Notes: generated by a model from the sequence alone, not told the origin. 64,000 nucleotides of DNA from DASSUW01 sp963759375 (GCA_963759375.1 CAVWYY010000001.1:511916-575915); one strand, 5' to 3'; positions 1-9,049 are shown, counted from the first letter of the stretch. Numbers and translations: made by a program.

Positions 1-1623
1 CTGTTCACCTCGGTCGGCTCGATCATCGGCTCGGGCTGGCTGTTCGGTGCGCTGAGCGCATCGAAGATCGCTGGTCCGGCCGCCCTGCTGTCGTGGGTCA
101 TCGGCGGAGCCGCGATGATCCTGCTCGCCCTTGTCCACGCCGAGCTCGGCGGGATGTACCCGGTGGCCGGCGGCAGCGCGCGCTTCCCGCACTACGCGTT
201 CGGGAGCCTCGCCGGGTTCGCCGGCGGCTGGTTCGCGTTCCTGGGCGCCGTCACGACCGCCCCGATCGAGGTCGAGGCGGCGATCCAGTACTCGAGCAAC
301 TACGTCAACGGGCTCACCAAGCTCAGCAACGGCACGCCGGTGCTCACCAGCACCGGCTACCTGGTCGCCGCCGGGCTGATGCTCCTGTTCTCCGCGATCA
401 ACGTGATGGGCGTCAAGTGGCTGTCGGAGACGAACAAGGTCGCGGTCTGGTGGAAGATCGCGATCCCGGTCCTGACCGTGGTGGCGATCGTGCTGTCGGC
501 GTTCCACACCTCCAACTTCTCCGCCGGAGGGGGGTTCATGCCGTTCGGCTGGAAGGGCGTGTTCACCGCGGTCGCCTCCGGCGGCGTGATCTTCGCCTAC
601 CTCGGCTTCGAGCAGGCGATCCAGCTCGGCGGCGAGTCGCAGAACCCGCACCGCGACATCCCGCTCGCCGTCATCGGCTCGATGATCCTCGGCGTCGTCC
701 TGTACATCCTGCTGCAGGTCGCGTTCCTCGGCGGCCTGAATCCGGACAGCCTGGGCCACGGCTGGACCGACGTCGCGTTCAGCGGCAACGGGGCCACGTA
801 CGGGCCGTTCGCGGGCCTGGCCACCGCCCTCGGGCTCGGCTGGCTCGCGACGCTCCTCTACATCGACGCGATCATCTCGCCGGGCGGCACCGGCCTGCTG
901 TACGTCGGCACCAGCTCGCGCGTCTCGTTCGCGCTCGCGCGCAACCGCTACATCCCGCGGCAGTTCGCCGGTCTCAGCGGCCGCGGCGTGCCGTTCCTGG
1001 CCATCGCCTTCTCGTTCCTGTGCGGGATGATCGTGTTCCTGCCGTTCCCGGGCTGGCAGCAGCTCGTCGGGTTCATCACGTCGGCCACCGTGCTCGCCTA
1101 CGCGACGGCGCCGCTGGCGTTCGGGGCGCTGCGCCGCGAGGTGCCCGACCACGCGCGGCCGTTCCGGCTCCCGGGCGGCGTGGTGCTCGCGCCGGCGGCG
1201 TTCATCGTCGCCAACGAGCTGATCCTCTTCTCCGGCTGGGCTGTCGTCTGGAAGCTGATCGTCGCAATCCTCATCGGGTTCGCCCTGCTGGCGATCTCGG
1301 CGGCGACGTCGGCGCCCGAGCACCGGCCCGCGATCGAGTGGCGCGCGGGCACCTGGCTGGTCCCGTACCTCATCGGGCTCGCGGTCATCTCGTACCTGAG
1401 CTCGTTCGACACCGGTACGCCCAGCTCGGTGCTCGGGCTGCACGGCCCGACCAACGACCTGCACTTCGGCTGGGACGTGCTGGTCATGGCCGTGTTCAGC
1501 CTGGTCGTCTACGTGGTGGCGGTGCGGATGCGCCTCCCGCGCCAGGAGATCGAGCAGAACATCGGCGACGTCACGGCCGAGGCCGAGGCAGAGGAAGCCG
1601 CCGTCGCGTTGCCCACACCGTGA
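1..1623 (+). CDS. APC-family amino acid permease (5' end outside window)
   Basis: Integral membrane carrier of the amino acid-polyamine-organocation superfamily, probably importing an amino acid or related amine. The frame is open at base 1, so the true start lies upstream; 540 codons are visible. The first residues contain GSIIGSGWLFG, the unwound glycine motif of APC helix 1. About eleven hydrophobic segments follow, with an acidic/alanine-rich cytoplasmic tail ending in VALPTP. The substrate cannot be told from sequence. The last 53 bases overlap the convergent MFS gene. Confidence 0.85.
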   Translation: MFTSVGSIIGSGWLFGALSASKIAGPAALLSWVIGGAAMILLALVHAELGGMYPVAGGSARFPHYAFGSLAGFAGGWFAFLGAVTTAPIEVEAAIQYSSNYVNGLTKLSNGTPVLTSTGYLVAAGLMLLFSAINVMGVKWLSETNKVAVWWKIAIPVLTVVAIVLSAFHTSNFSAGGGFMPFGWKGVFTAVASGGVIFAYLGFEQAIQLGGESQNPHRDIPLAVIGSMILGVVLYILLQVAFLGGLNPDSLGHGWTDVAFSGNGATYGPFAGLATALGLGWLATLLYIDAIISPGGTGLLYVGTSSRVSFALARNRYIPRQFAGLSGRGVPFLAIAFSFLCGMIVFLPFPGWQQLVGFITSATVLAYATAPLAFGALRREVPDHARPFRLPGGVVLAPAAFIVANELILFSGWAVVWKLIVAILIGFALLAISAATSAPEHRPAIEWRAGTWLVPYLIGLAVISYLSSFDTGTPSSVLGLHGPTNDLHFGWDVLVMAVFSLVVYVVAVRMRLPRQEIEQNIGDVTAEAEAEEAAVALPTP

Positions 1624-2728
1624 GAGCCGCCAGGAAGGCGCAGGTCGCGCACGTACCCCACGCGACCGCGAACCGCTCGTGCTCGGCCAGGATGCCGATG
1701 GCGAGCGGGCCCAGGATCGCCCCGGTGAAGAGGCCGGCCATAAGGACGCCGACTGCCCACGCCGGGGCGCCTGGGCTTCGCTGCACGACCGCGAGCGTCA
1801 GCCCGCCGGGCCACGCCCAGCCGGCGCTCCCGGCCAGCAGCGCGGCGACGACGATCAGCGCCGGCTCGCCGGCGATCAGCAGCAGGTAGCCGCCGACGCT
1901 CAGCGCCAGCATCGCGGCCACCGTCCTCAACGGTTCCTGGCCGCGGCGGTCGGCGAGCCACCCCACGCCGATGCGGCTCACGGTCGCCGCCAGGCTCACC
2001 GCTCCGAGCAGCAGGCCCGCGGCCGCCTGGCTCATACCGCTGCGCTCCGCGTAGAGGATCAGGAACGAGATGAAGCCGACGCCGGCGGCGCTGGCGAACG
2101 CGGCGGCGACCGCCAGCGCGTGCACCGAGGTCAGCCCGCGGGGGCGCACGAACGCCGCCGGGGGCGCGGTGGCGCCGGCGGGGGCGAGCGCGGCGGACGT
2201 GAGCGCCAGCGCCGCGACCGCGAGGAACGCCCAGCGCCAGCCGAACGGGATCGCGACCAGCGGCAGCGCGAGCCCGGCCAGCAGCGACGCGAGCGTGGCG
2301 CCGGACTGCTGGGCGCCGAACGCCAGACCCTGCCGGTGCCCGGCGATCTCGCGGCGGAGCAACGCGGCCACCGAGGGCCCGCCGAACGCGTTGGCGACGC
2401 CGCCGACGACGAGCAGCGCGGTGAGGCTGAGCGCCGACTGCGCCAGCCCCGCGATGGCCAGGCACGACAGCGCGGTGAGCGTCGCGGCGATCCGCATCCC
2501 GGCCTGCGGCCCGATGCGCTCGACGAGGCGTCCCGCGGGTGTCGAGACCAGCGCGCACATGACGTGGAAGACCGCGATCGCCAGGCCGACGCCGGAGTCG
2601 CCGAACGCGAAGTCGTCCGGGATCCGCGACGCCAGGCTCGCGGTGAGGAACGCCGGCAGGACGCCCGAGATCATCAGGCCGGGGCCCGCCACGAGCGCGC
2701 GGCGGGCACGGGCCGACAACGCGGCCAT
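1571..2728 (-). CDS. MFS transporter coupled to the DAHP synthase gene
   Basis: A 385-residue major facilitator superfamily carrier with about twelve hydrophobic helices. GRLVERIGPQAG after helix 2 and GWLADRRGQEP in the second half are the paired MFS loop motifs. Its ATG overlaps the stop of the DAHP synthase gene (ATGA), so the two are probably translationally coupled. Because the upstream genes make shikimate-pathway products, export of a chorismate-derived aromatic acid such as 4-hydroxybenzoate is a reasonable guess. That is inference from position only. Its 3' end overlaps the convergent permease gene. Confidence 0.8.
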   Translation of the reverse strand: MAALSARARRALVAGPGLMISGVLPAFLTASLASRIPDDFAFGDSGVGLAIAVFHVMCALVSTPAGRLVERIGPQAGMRIAATLTALSCLAIAGLAQSALSLTALLVVGGVANAFGGPSVAALLRREIAGHRQGLAFGAQQSGATLASLLAGLALPLVAIPFGWRWAFLAVAALALTSAALAPAGATAPPAAFVRPRGLTSVHALAVAAAFASAAGVGFISFLILYAERSGMSQAAAGLLLGAVSLAATVSRIGVGWLADRRGQEPLRTVAAMLALSVGGYLLLIAGEPALIVVAALLAGSAGWAWPGGLTLAVVQRSPGAPAWAVGVLMAGLFTGAILGPLAIGILAEHERFAVAWGTCATCAFLAALTVWATRRRLPLPRPRP

Positions 2729-3483
2729 CAGGCGGCAGCGAGCTGCGGGACCGGCCGGAGCGCGTCGGCGAGAGCGAGGACGTCGGCCGCGAAGCCGGGG
2801 AACTCCTCGGTGGTCAGGGCCTGCGGGCCGTCGGACAGCGCCGTCGCCGGGTCCGGGTGGACCTCGACGATCAGCCCGTCGGCGCCCGCCGCGACGGCGG
2901 CCAGGCTGAGCGGCCGGACCAGCTCGCGCCGCCCGGCGGCATGGCTCGGATCGACGATCACCGGCAGGTCCGTGCGCTCCTTGAGCACCGGGACCGCCGC
3001 CACGTCGAGCGTGTAGCGAGTGGAGCGCTCGAACGTGCGGATGCCGCGCTCGCAGAGCGTCACGTCCTCGTTGCCCTCCACCAGGAGGTACTCGGCGGCG
3101 GACAGCAGCTCGTCGATCGTGGCGGCGGCGCCGCGCTTGAGCAGCGCGGGGCGGCCCGAGCGGCCGACCTCGGTGAGCAGCGCGAAGTTCTGCATGTTCC
3201 GCGCGCCGATCTGGATCACGTCGGCCACCTCCAGCACCGCGTCGAGCTGGCGGACATCCGTCAGCTCGGTCACCACCGGCAGACCGGTGGCGGCGCGCGC
3301 CTCGGCGAGGATGCGCAGGCCCTCGCGGCCGAGGCCCTGGAAGCTGTGCGGGCTCGTACGCGGCTTGAAGGCGCCCCCGCGGAGCATCGTCGCGCCGCCG
3401 GCGGCGACGGCGCGGGCGGCCGCAAAGGTCTGCTCGTGCGACTCGACGCCGCACGGGCCGGCGATCAGCGTGAACGGCTTCAT
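2728..3483 (-). CDS. aroF: 3-deoxy-7-phosphoheptulonate synthase, type I-beta core
   Basis: Condenses phosphoenolpyruvate with erythrose 4-phosphate, the first step of the shikimate pathway. At 251 residues it is almost exactly the catalytic barrel of the I-beta class. Signature stretches in order are IAGPCGVES, LRGGAFKPRTSP, QIGARNMQNF, LLKRG, GNEDVTLCERGIRTFE, VIVDPSHAAGRR and VEVHPDPATALSDG. No N-terminal ferredoxin-like or C-terminal chorismate-mutase regulatory domain is present, so feedback control through those domains is not expected. It starts inside the end of the chorismate lyase gene and ends on the start of the MFS gene; all three overlap by four bases. Confidence 0.93.
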   Translation of the reverse strand: MKPFTLIAGPCGVESHEQTFAAARAVAAGGATMLRGGAFKPRTSPHSFQGLGREGLRILAEARAATGLPVVTELTDVRQLDAVLEVADVIQIGARNMQNFALLTEVGRSGRPALLKRGAAATIDELLSAAEYLLVEGNEDVTLCERGIRTFERSTRYTLDVAAVPVLKERTDLPVIVDPSHAAGRRELVRPLSLAAVAAGADGLIVEVHPDPATALSDGPQALTTEEFPGFAADVLALADALRPVPQLAAA

Positions 3484-3959
3484 GCCGGCACCGCGTCGAA
3501 CAGCGACGCAGGAACGCGCTCGGTCACGACGGCGAGCTCGCGCGAGAAGCTCATGATCCGGTACGTGCGCTCGAATACCGGCGAGCCCTCGTCGACGCCG
3601 AGCGCAGCGGCATCGTCCGCCGTCGCCGTGTCCTCGACGTACGGGCCCAGCTCGCGCCGGGTCTCGAGCCGGGCGTCGCGCAGGACGGAGCCGATCGGCG
3701 CGTCGCCGTCGAGCAGGGCGGTGCGTGCCGCCTCTGGCAGGCGGTCGACGGCGAGCACGGACCGCGCGCGCAGGAGCGGCCGGCCGTCGGCGGCGAGGCG
3801 CAGGACGGCGGTGCGGCGGAGGGACCGGGGTCGCGCGCCGTCGACGGCGTTGGTGACGGTCTCGACCGCGACCGGCGAGCGGAACGACGCCTCGAGCAGC
3901 GCGGTGACGCTGCCGTCGGTCGTCAGGAGCATCCGCAGGGGAAGGGAGGGGAGGATCAT
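3480..3959 (-). CDS. Chorismate pyruvate-lyase family protein (DUF98/UbiC-like)
   Basis: A 159-residue protein resembling the DUF98 chorismate lyase family, which cleaves chorismate to 4-hydroxybenzoate and pyruvate. It has the typical start RMLLTTDGSVTALLEA, a central arginine-rich strand (ETRRELGPY) and the late strand FERTYRIMSFSRELAVVTER, expected to line the product pocket. It is the first gene of a three-gene operon with DAHP synthase and an MFS carrier. The context (entry enzyme of the shikimate pathway, a chorismate-using enzyme, a carrier) supports a dedicated 4-hydroxybenzoate branch. A GGGAGG lies upstream but about 12 bases from the ATG, longer than ideal. Confidence 0.72.
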   Translation of the reverse strand: MILPSLPLRMLLTTDGSVTALLEASFRSPVAVETVTNAVDGARPRSLRRTAVLRLAADGRPLLRARSVLAVDRLPEAARTALLDGDAPIGSVLRDARLETRRELGPYVEDTATADDAAALGVDEGSPVFERTYRIMSFSRELAVVTERVPASLFDAVPA

Positions 3960-4002
3960 GGTCAGAACGGACCTCCCGGGTCGGATGTTTATTCCCCCGC
4001 GA

Positions 4003-4743
4003 TCAGCCGTAGCGCAGGACGACGTCCTCGGCCGCGTGGTCGCTGACGCCGGTCTCGACCAGCTCCATCCACATCCGCGCGGAGACCGGCTCGAAACCGG
4101 CGGCCAGCACGTAGTCGATGTTCTCGCGGCCCTCGGGCGCGGTGCCGACGTCGCGGAGCTGCGCGAGCAGACGGCCGGCGGCGACGTCCCTGCCGTGCTC
4201 CCGGCCCTTCGGGACGTTGAAGTCGCCGGTCAGCAAGACCGGCGTCGGCGCGGCCAGTGCGCGGCGGACGACCGCCGCGATCTGCGGCACCTTGAGGTCG
4301 CCGTCCGCGGACGTGTGCGTGGTCAGGATCGTGAGGTCGCGGCCGGCCACACGGTCGCGGAGCCGCGCACGGATCCACATGCGCAGCTCGCCGTACTGGC
4401 GCCAGTTCCGCCGCCCGGCGCGCAGGCCGTGGCCGACGCCGCGCAGGTGCGAGAGCGCGTAGTAGCTGCTGCGGCGGGAGACGACCTCGTAGCGGTCGGG
4501 GATGACGAGGGCGTTGCCGAGCCCGGGCCGGCGGCGCTGCAGGACCGTCGCCGTGCCCCCGCCGCGGCGCAGTGCCTTGGCCTGGACGTCACCGACCTCC
4601 TGCAGCGCGAGCAGCGGCGCCTCGGGGCCGCCGGCAAACGCCTCGCGGTAGAACGGCAGCTCGAGGAACGCCTCCTGCGGCGTCGTGATGCGCGGGTTGC
4701 CCGCGGCGCAGTTGAACGTGACCACTCGGATGTCGGGCGCCAT
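4003..4743 (-). CDS. Endonuclease/exonuclease/phosphatase (EEP) family hydrolase
   Basis: A 246-residue metal-dependent phosphoesterase of the DNase I/Exo III fold. Visible active-site pieces are FNCAAGN (Asn11), LQEVGD (metal Glu49), THTSADGD, LLTGDFNVPKG (Asp/Asn pair) and the final SDHAAED (Asp-His). No signal peptide is seen, so it is cytosolic. The substrate could be a nucleic acid, a phospholipid headgroup or an inositol phosphate; nothing in the sequence decides. Its start overlaps the stop of the arginase-family gene by four bases, implying co-expression. Confidence 0.82.
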   Translation of the reverse strand: MAPDIRVVTFNCAAGNPRITTPQEAFLELPFYREAFAGGPEAPLLALQEVGDVQAKALRRGGGTATVLQRRRPGLGNALVIPDRYEVVSRRSSYYALSHLRGVGHGLRAGRRNWRQYGELRMWIRARLRDRVAGRDLTILTTHTSADGDLKVPQIAAVVRRALAAPTPVLLTGDFNVPKGREHGRDVAAGRLLAQLRDVGTAPEGRENIDYVLAAGFEPVSARMWMELVETGVSDHAAEDVVLRYG

Positions 4744-5591
4744 CAGGCGCAGGCTACGGCGGCCAGCGCCTCGGCGAGTGCCGCGGTGGTCGAGCCGTCC
4801 GCGGCTCCGTGCAGCGGGTTGTGCTCGGTGACGGTGAGCGCCACCACGCGCGGGTCGGCCAGCAGCACATCCAGCACCGCGCGCGCGGCGGCGAAAGACA
4901 GGCCGATGTTGTGCCCGGTGTTCTCGGAGAGCGGGAGGTCGACGAAGTCGACGACGTCGACGTCGAAGTGCACGAGCAGCCGCTCGTGCCCCAGCGCCGC
5001 GAGCGCGCGCCGCGCGGCGGCGGCCGGGTCCGCCGCCACGTCCGCCATCGGGACGGTGGGCAGGACCGTGCGGCGCTCGGCCTCGGTCATCTGCGTCGCA
5101 TCGGCCGCCAGCAGCACGATGTCGTCCGGCGCGATCCGCGCGACGGCGGCCACGTCCGGGTGGGTGCCCGGCAGCGACAGCATGTGCGCCACGCCCATCC
5201 AGTCGAGCGTGCCGCCGGGCACGGTCTCGGGCGTGTTCAGGTCCGGGTGCATGTCGAAGTACACGAGCCCGGCCGGAGCCGCCGCGGCGACCACCCCGAG
5301 CTCGACGGTGCAGTCGCCGCCGAGCACCAGCGCCCGCCGGCCTCCGGCCAGCGCCCGCCGCACGATGTCCCGCACCTCGCCGGCCGCGGCCACTACCCCG
5401 TCCGCGTTCTGCGCTCGGCGATGGTCGCGGTCGGGCGCCCAGCGCCGCAGCGTCGTGTCGCCGAGGTCGACGGCATCGGGCAAGCGCTCCAGCAGTCCGG
5501 CGGCGCGCAGCGCCTCCGGCGCGCGCTCCTGGCCGGGCGCGTGCGCGCCCATGCTCGTAGGGGCTCCGATTACCGCAACGGCCGTCACCAC
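4743..5591 (-). CDS. Arginase/ureohydrolase-family protein with a Cys at a metal-ligand position
   Basis: A 282-residue member of the binuclear-manganese ureohydrolase superfamily (arginase, agmatinase, formimidoylglutamase). DMHPDLN (Asp113, His115, Asp117), HFDVDVVDF and the late EHNP match the family metal and structural motifs. The usual GGDHS is GGDCT here, replacing the first His ligand by Cys94. That could change metal affinity or mean a non-arginase amidine substrate. Two adjacent GTG codons (5591 and 5588) can both serve as start. It overlaps the EEP gene downstream and follows the small membrane protein gene by 8 bases. Confidence 0.82.
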   Translation of the reverse strand: MVTAVAVIGAPTSMGAHAPGQERAPEALRAAGLLERLPDAVDLGDTTLRRWAPDRDHRRAQNADGVVAAAGEVRDIVRRALAGGRRALVLGGDCTVELGVVAAAAPAGLVYFDMHPDLNTPETVPGGTLDWMGVAHMLSLPGTHPDVAAVARIAPDDIVLLAADATQMTEAERRTVLPTVPMADVAADPAAAARRALAALGHERLLVHFDVDVVDFVDLPLSENTGHNIGLSFAAARAVLDVLLADPRVVALTVTEHNPLHGAADGSTTAALAEALAAVACA

Positions 5592-5599
5592 CGTCGATC

Positions 5600-5827
5600 T
5601 TACACCGGTGACTTCCGCAGGAGTCGGCGGGCGAGGACGACGGGCGGCAGGACGATCGCCGCGAGGATGACGAGCGGGATCGCCAGCAAGGCCGCGGGCA
5701 GGACGACGAACAGCAGCAGCCCGGGCACCACCATCGCGGACACCGGCAGCAGCAGGATGCCCAGGCCGGTGCTCAGCTCGAGGAGCTCGTCGAGCGTCCG
5801 GCGGTCGGCGGTGTTCTTGTCGGTCAC
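5600..5827 (-). CDS. Small two-helix membrane protein
   Basis: A 75-residue protein with a charged N-terminus (MTDKNTADRRTLDE), then two hydrophobic stretches of about 20 residues broken by proline-containing turns (GILLLPVSAMVVPGLLLFVV and AALLAIPLVILAAIVLPPVVL). It ends in a positive tail LARRLLRKSPV, which should lie in the cytoplasm. The family is not recognised. A GGAGGT-type ribosome site precedes the ATG. It is the first gene of a leftward unit with the arginase-family and EEP genes and is divergent from the CAP-domain gene, with only 37 bases between starts. Confidence 0.65.
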   Translation of the reverse strand: MTDKNTADRRTLDELLELSTGLGILLLPVSAMVVPGLLLFVVLPAALLAIPLVILAAIVLPPVVLARRLLRKSPV

Positions 5828-5864
5828 GGTGACCTCCTTCGTCGCGGCTTCAAGAGGAAGACGC

Positions 5865-6785
5865 GTGAGCGAGCGCCGATGTGACAGCCTCTGCGGCCGG
5901 GGGAACGTGCTCGGCCTGCGCCGTACACATCATCTGATCGTCCTGGCGGCCGTGCTCGGCCTGCTCGTGGCGCCCAGCGCGGCGCGCGCGACGGGCGACT
6001 GCGTGCCCGGCGCCTGGCCGGCCGCGCAGGCCACGCCAGCGTCCGAGGTCGTCCGGCTGGTCAACCAGCACCGCGCGTCGATCGGCCTCGGCCCGCTGCT
6101 CGTGTCGCCGACGCTGACCCGGGCCGCGGTGTGGAAGTCGCGGCACATGGCCGCGTACAACTACATCGCCCACGACGACCCGGCGCCACCGGTGGCCCGC
6201 ACGTGGATCGACCGCGTCCACACCTGCGCGTACCCGTTGAACGCGTACGCCGGCGAGAACATCGCGATCGGCGCCAGGACGCCGAACGAGGTCATGGCGG
6301 GGTGGCTCAACTCGCAGGGCCACCGCGAGAACATCGAGTCGCCGCAGTTCACCGCCATCGGCGTCGGCGTCGCCGGCTCCGGCAGCAGGCTGTCGTGGAC
6401 GCAGGACTTCGGCTCGGTCGCCGACGCGGGCTCGGCGCTGCCGCCCCCGCCGCCGGCGCCGCCGCCGCCCCCGCCGCCGAGCACCTCGCCGGCGGGGCCG
6501 ATGACCGTCGTCGCCGGCCGCTGCCGGCGCGCGAAGCCGTCGCGGCGCGCGGTGTCGTGCCGGGTCCGCGTGAGCGCGCTCGTCGGCTCGCCGCGCCTGC
6601 GCGCCCGGCTCGTTCGCCACGGCCGCACGGTCGCGCGCGGGTCGCTGCGCGTGCGCGTCCCCGGCACCGTGCGCGTCCGGCTCGCGGGCAAGCGCAAGCT
6701 GCGCGCGGGCCGCTACCGCCTCGCCGTCCGCCTCGGCTCGGTCTCCGCGCGGTCCGCCGTGCGCCTCAGGCCCGCGCGACACTGA
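5865..6785 (+). CDS. Secreted CAP/SCP-domain protein with Pro-rich linker and basic C-terminal domain
   Basis: Exported protein with a cysteine-rich secretory protein/PR-1 (CAP) fold. A hydrophobic signal sequence ends near APSAARA. The CAP domain carries VNQHRASIGL, SRHMAAYNYIAHDD, YAGENIAIG and the family hallmark GWLNSQGHRENI. A poly-proline linker follows, then an Arg-rich beta-type tail of about 95 residues that may bind cell-wall polymers. GTG 5865 is chosen because GAGGAA lies six bases upstream; GTG 5907 would give a more compact signal peptide and is the main alternative. The function of bacterial CAP proteins is mostly unknown. Confidence 0.8.
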   Translation: MSERRCDSLCGRGNVLGLRRTHHLIVLAAVLGLLVAPSAARATGDCVPGAWPAAQATPASEVVRLVNQHRASIGLGPLLVSPTLTRAAVWKSRHMAAYNYIAHDDPAPPVARTWIDRVHTCAYPLNAYAGENIAIGARTPNEVMAGWLNSQGHRENIESPQFTAIGVGVAGSGSRLSWTQDFGSVADAGSALPPPPPAPPPPPPPSTSPAGPMTVVAGRCRRAKPSRRAVSCRVRVSALVGSPRLRARLVRHGRTVARGSLRVRVPGTVRVRLAGKRKLRAGRYRLAVRLGSVSARSAVRLRPARH

Positions 6786-6842
6786 AGTGCCGAGGGGCGT
6801 GAAGCGGCTCGCGGAGGCGGTGTCTGCCACCCTTCGTTGACG

Positions 6843-8531
6843 ATGGCGATCGAGCAGACGACCCCCACGTTCATCCGCGCCGAGACGTTCCCCGACCTCG
6901 GCGACGAGGTCATGTTCCCGCGCATGTCCGAGAAGAAGATCGCGAAGCTCGCCGAGATGGGCACGCGCCGGTCGTTCGCGCCCGGCGAGACGCTGTACGA
7001 GCAGGGCGTCCGCGACGCGCCGTTCATGGTCATCGAACGCGGGCACGTGCGGTTGCTCAACCGCAAGCCGGGCAAGGACATCTGGGTCGCCGAGGCCGAC
7101 GCCGGCACGTTCCTCGGCGACATCGCCACGTTCACCGGCGAGCCGGCGATCGCCGAGGCCGTCGCCGACGAGCCGACCGACGTGATCTCCTTCTCGCGCC
7201 CCAAGCTGCGGCGGATGCTGGCCGCGTGGCCGGAGATGGCCGAGCTCGTCCTGCGCACGATGATGGCGCGGCGCGAGTGGCACGTGGCGAACGGCTACGG
7301 CGTCATGCGGCTGATCGCCGCCCGCGGCTCGCGGCGCGCGTTCGAGGTGCGCGACCTGCTCGAGCGCAACCTCATCCCGGTCCGCTGGTACGACGTCGAC
7401 ACCGACGACGAGAGCACTGCCATGCTCGACTGGCTGCGGATCCCGCGCGAGGAGACACCGGTGCTCGTCCGCAACACGTCGGTGCTGCGCAACCCGTCGG
7501 CCGCGCAGGTCGCGCGCGACCTCGGGCTGCGCGCCGACGTCGACGGCGAGCGGTACGACCTTGTGGTGCTGGGCGGCGGCCCCGCCGGGCTGGCCGCCGC
7601 GGTGTACGGCGGGTCCGAGGGCTTGCGCACGCTGGTCGCCGAGGCGTGGGCGCCCGGCGGCCAGGCCGGCACGAGCACGCGGATCGAGAACTACCTCGGC
7701 TTCCCGACCGGCATCACCGGCACCGAGCTGACCCGCAAGGCGACGCTCCAGGCGCGGCGGTTCGACGCGGTGCTGTCGAGCTTCCACCGCGCGGTCGAGC
7801 TCGCGCGCGGGCCTGAGGGGCTCGTGCGCATCGACCTCGACGACGGCCAGTACGCGCTCGCTCGCACGGTCGTCGTGGCCACCGGCGCGCGCTGGCGCAC
7901 GCTCTCCGCCGAAGGAGCCGAGCGGTTCGCCGGCGCCGGCATCTACTACGCGGCGATGGCGACCGACGCCGAGCGCTGCCGCGGCGAGGACGTGATCGTG
8001 GTCGGCGGCGGCAACTCGGCCGGCCAGGCGGCGGTGCACCTCTCGAACGGCGCACGCAGCGTCCGCGTGGTCGTCCGCAGCGACGGCCTGGCGGCGACGA
8101 TGTCGCGCTACCTGCTCGAGCGCCTCGAGTCGCGCCCGAACATCGAGATCGTCACCGGCACCGAGATCAGCGCCGTCCACGGCGACGACGGGCTCGAGCA
8201 CGCCGACCTGCGCGATCGCGCCGACGGCAGCGTCGAGCGCGTGCCGGTGTCGGCGATATTCGTGATGATCGGCGCCGAGCCGTGTACCGAGGCGGTGCAC
8301 ATGATGCTCGAGCTCGACGAGGCGGGCTACATCCGCTGCGGCGAGGGCGCGGCGAACTGCGACGGCCCGAATCGCTGGCGGGAGAGCGGCCGGCCGCCGC
8401 ACATGCTGGAGACGGTGTGGCCCGGCGTGTTCGCGGCGGGCGACGTGCGCGCCGGGGCGACCAAGCGGGTCGCGGGTGCGGTGGGCGACGGCGCGCTTGC
8501 CGTGCGCTTCGCCCACCAGGTCCTCGGTTGA
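6843..8531 (+). CDS. Cyclic-nucleotide-binding domain fused to a thioredoxin-reductase-like flavoprotein
   Basis: A 562-residue two-module protein. Residues about 25-150 form a Crp-type cyclic nucleotide-binding domain (GETLYEQG, GTFLGDIATFTGEPA). The rest is a two-Rossmann flavoprotein of the thioredoxin reductase fold, with the FAD site LGGGPAGLAAAVYG and APGGQAGTSTRIENYLGFP, the NADPH site VVGGGNSAGQAAVHL, and the C-terminal FAD motif GVFAAGDVRAGATKRVAGAVGDG. The redox CxxC of thioredoxin reductase is absent; GIYYAAMATDAERC stands in its place. It may therefore be a diaphorase or ferredoxin-type reductase gated by a nucleotide. ATG 6843 is preferred over an in-frame TTG six bases earlier. 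Confidence 0.87.
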   Translation: MAIEQTTPTFIRAETFPDLGDEVMFPRMSEKKIAKLAEMGTRRSFAPGETLYEQGVRDAPFMVIERGHVRLLNRKPGKDIWVAEADAGTFLGDIATFTGEPAIAEAVADEPTDVISFSRPKLRRMLAAWPEMAELVLRTMMARREWHVANGYGVMRLIAARGSRRAFEVRDLLERNLIPVRWYDVDTDDESTAMLDWLRIPREETPVLVRNTSVLRNPSAAQVARDLGLRADVDGERYDLVVLGGGPAGLAAAVYGGSEGLRTLVAEAWAPGGQAGTSTRIENYLGFPTGITGTELTRKATLQARRFDAVLSSFHRAVELARGPEGLVRIDLDDGQYALARTVVVATGARWRTLSAEGAERFAGAGIYYAAMATDAERCRGEDVIVVGGGNSAGQAAVHLSNGARSVRVVVRSDGLAATMSRYLLERLESRPNIEIVTGTEISAVHGDDGLEHADLRDRADGSVERVPVSAIFVMIGAEPCTEAVHMMLELDEAGYIRCGEGAANCDGPNRWRESGRPPHMLETVWPGVFAAGDVRAGATKRVAGAVGDGALAVRFAHQVLG

Positions 8532-8565
8532 CACGGCACTGCGCGATCGAATAGACCTGACACCC

Positions 8566-9049
8566 ATGGTGTGCCCGCGGAAGGCGGTGGCGGCCACGGG
8601 TGCCGCGCTCACAGCAAGTCTCTGCCTGGCGACGGCCGCGCTCGGTCTCCCGCCGTTCACCACCGCGCCGAAGTCGGCGCCGGGGAGCGGAGGCCAGGTG
8701 CAGCTCTCGAACAACCGGACCGGCTGCCACGCGACGTTCGACCGCTTCGTCTTCACGGCGCGCTTCGGCACGCCGAGCTACCGCGTGCGGTACGTGCGCA
8801 AGATCATCGCGGACGGCTCCGGCGCCACCGTGAACCTGCAGGGCAGCAAGCGCCTGCGCGTGATCGTCCGCGACGCCCGCGGGCACACGCAGGGCGGCAC
8901 GAACCTGCTGCGCAACGTCATCACGCCCCACTGCCCGAACCTGCGGCAGGTCAAGGTCGCCGGCGACTTCGAGGGCATCGTGACGTTCGGGCTCGGGCTG
9001 CGCCGCAAGACGGGCTTCCGCGTCTTCCGGCTCACCGCTCCCACCCGGC

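Noticed and set aside
3020..5670. Large plus-strand frames opposite the chorismate lyase, EEP and arginase genes
   Set aside because: Low-complexity Ser/Arg/Ala translations antisense to genes with clear motifs.
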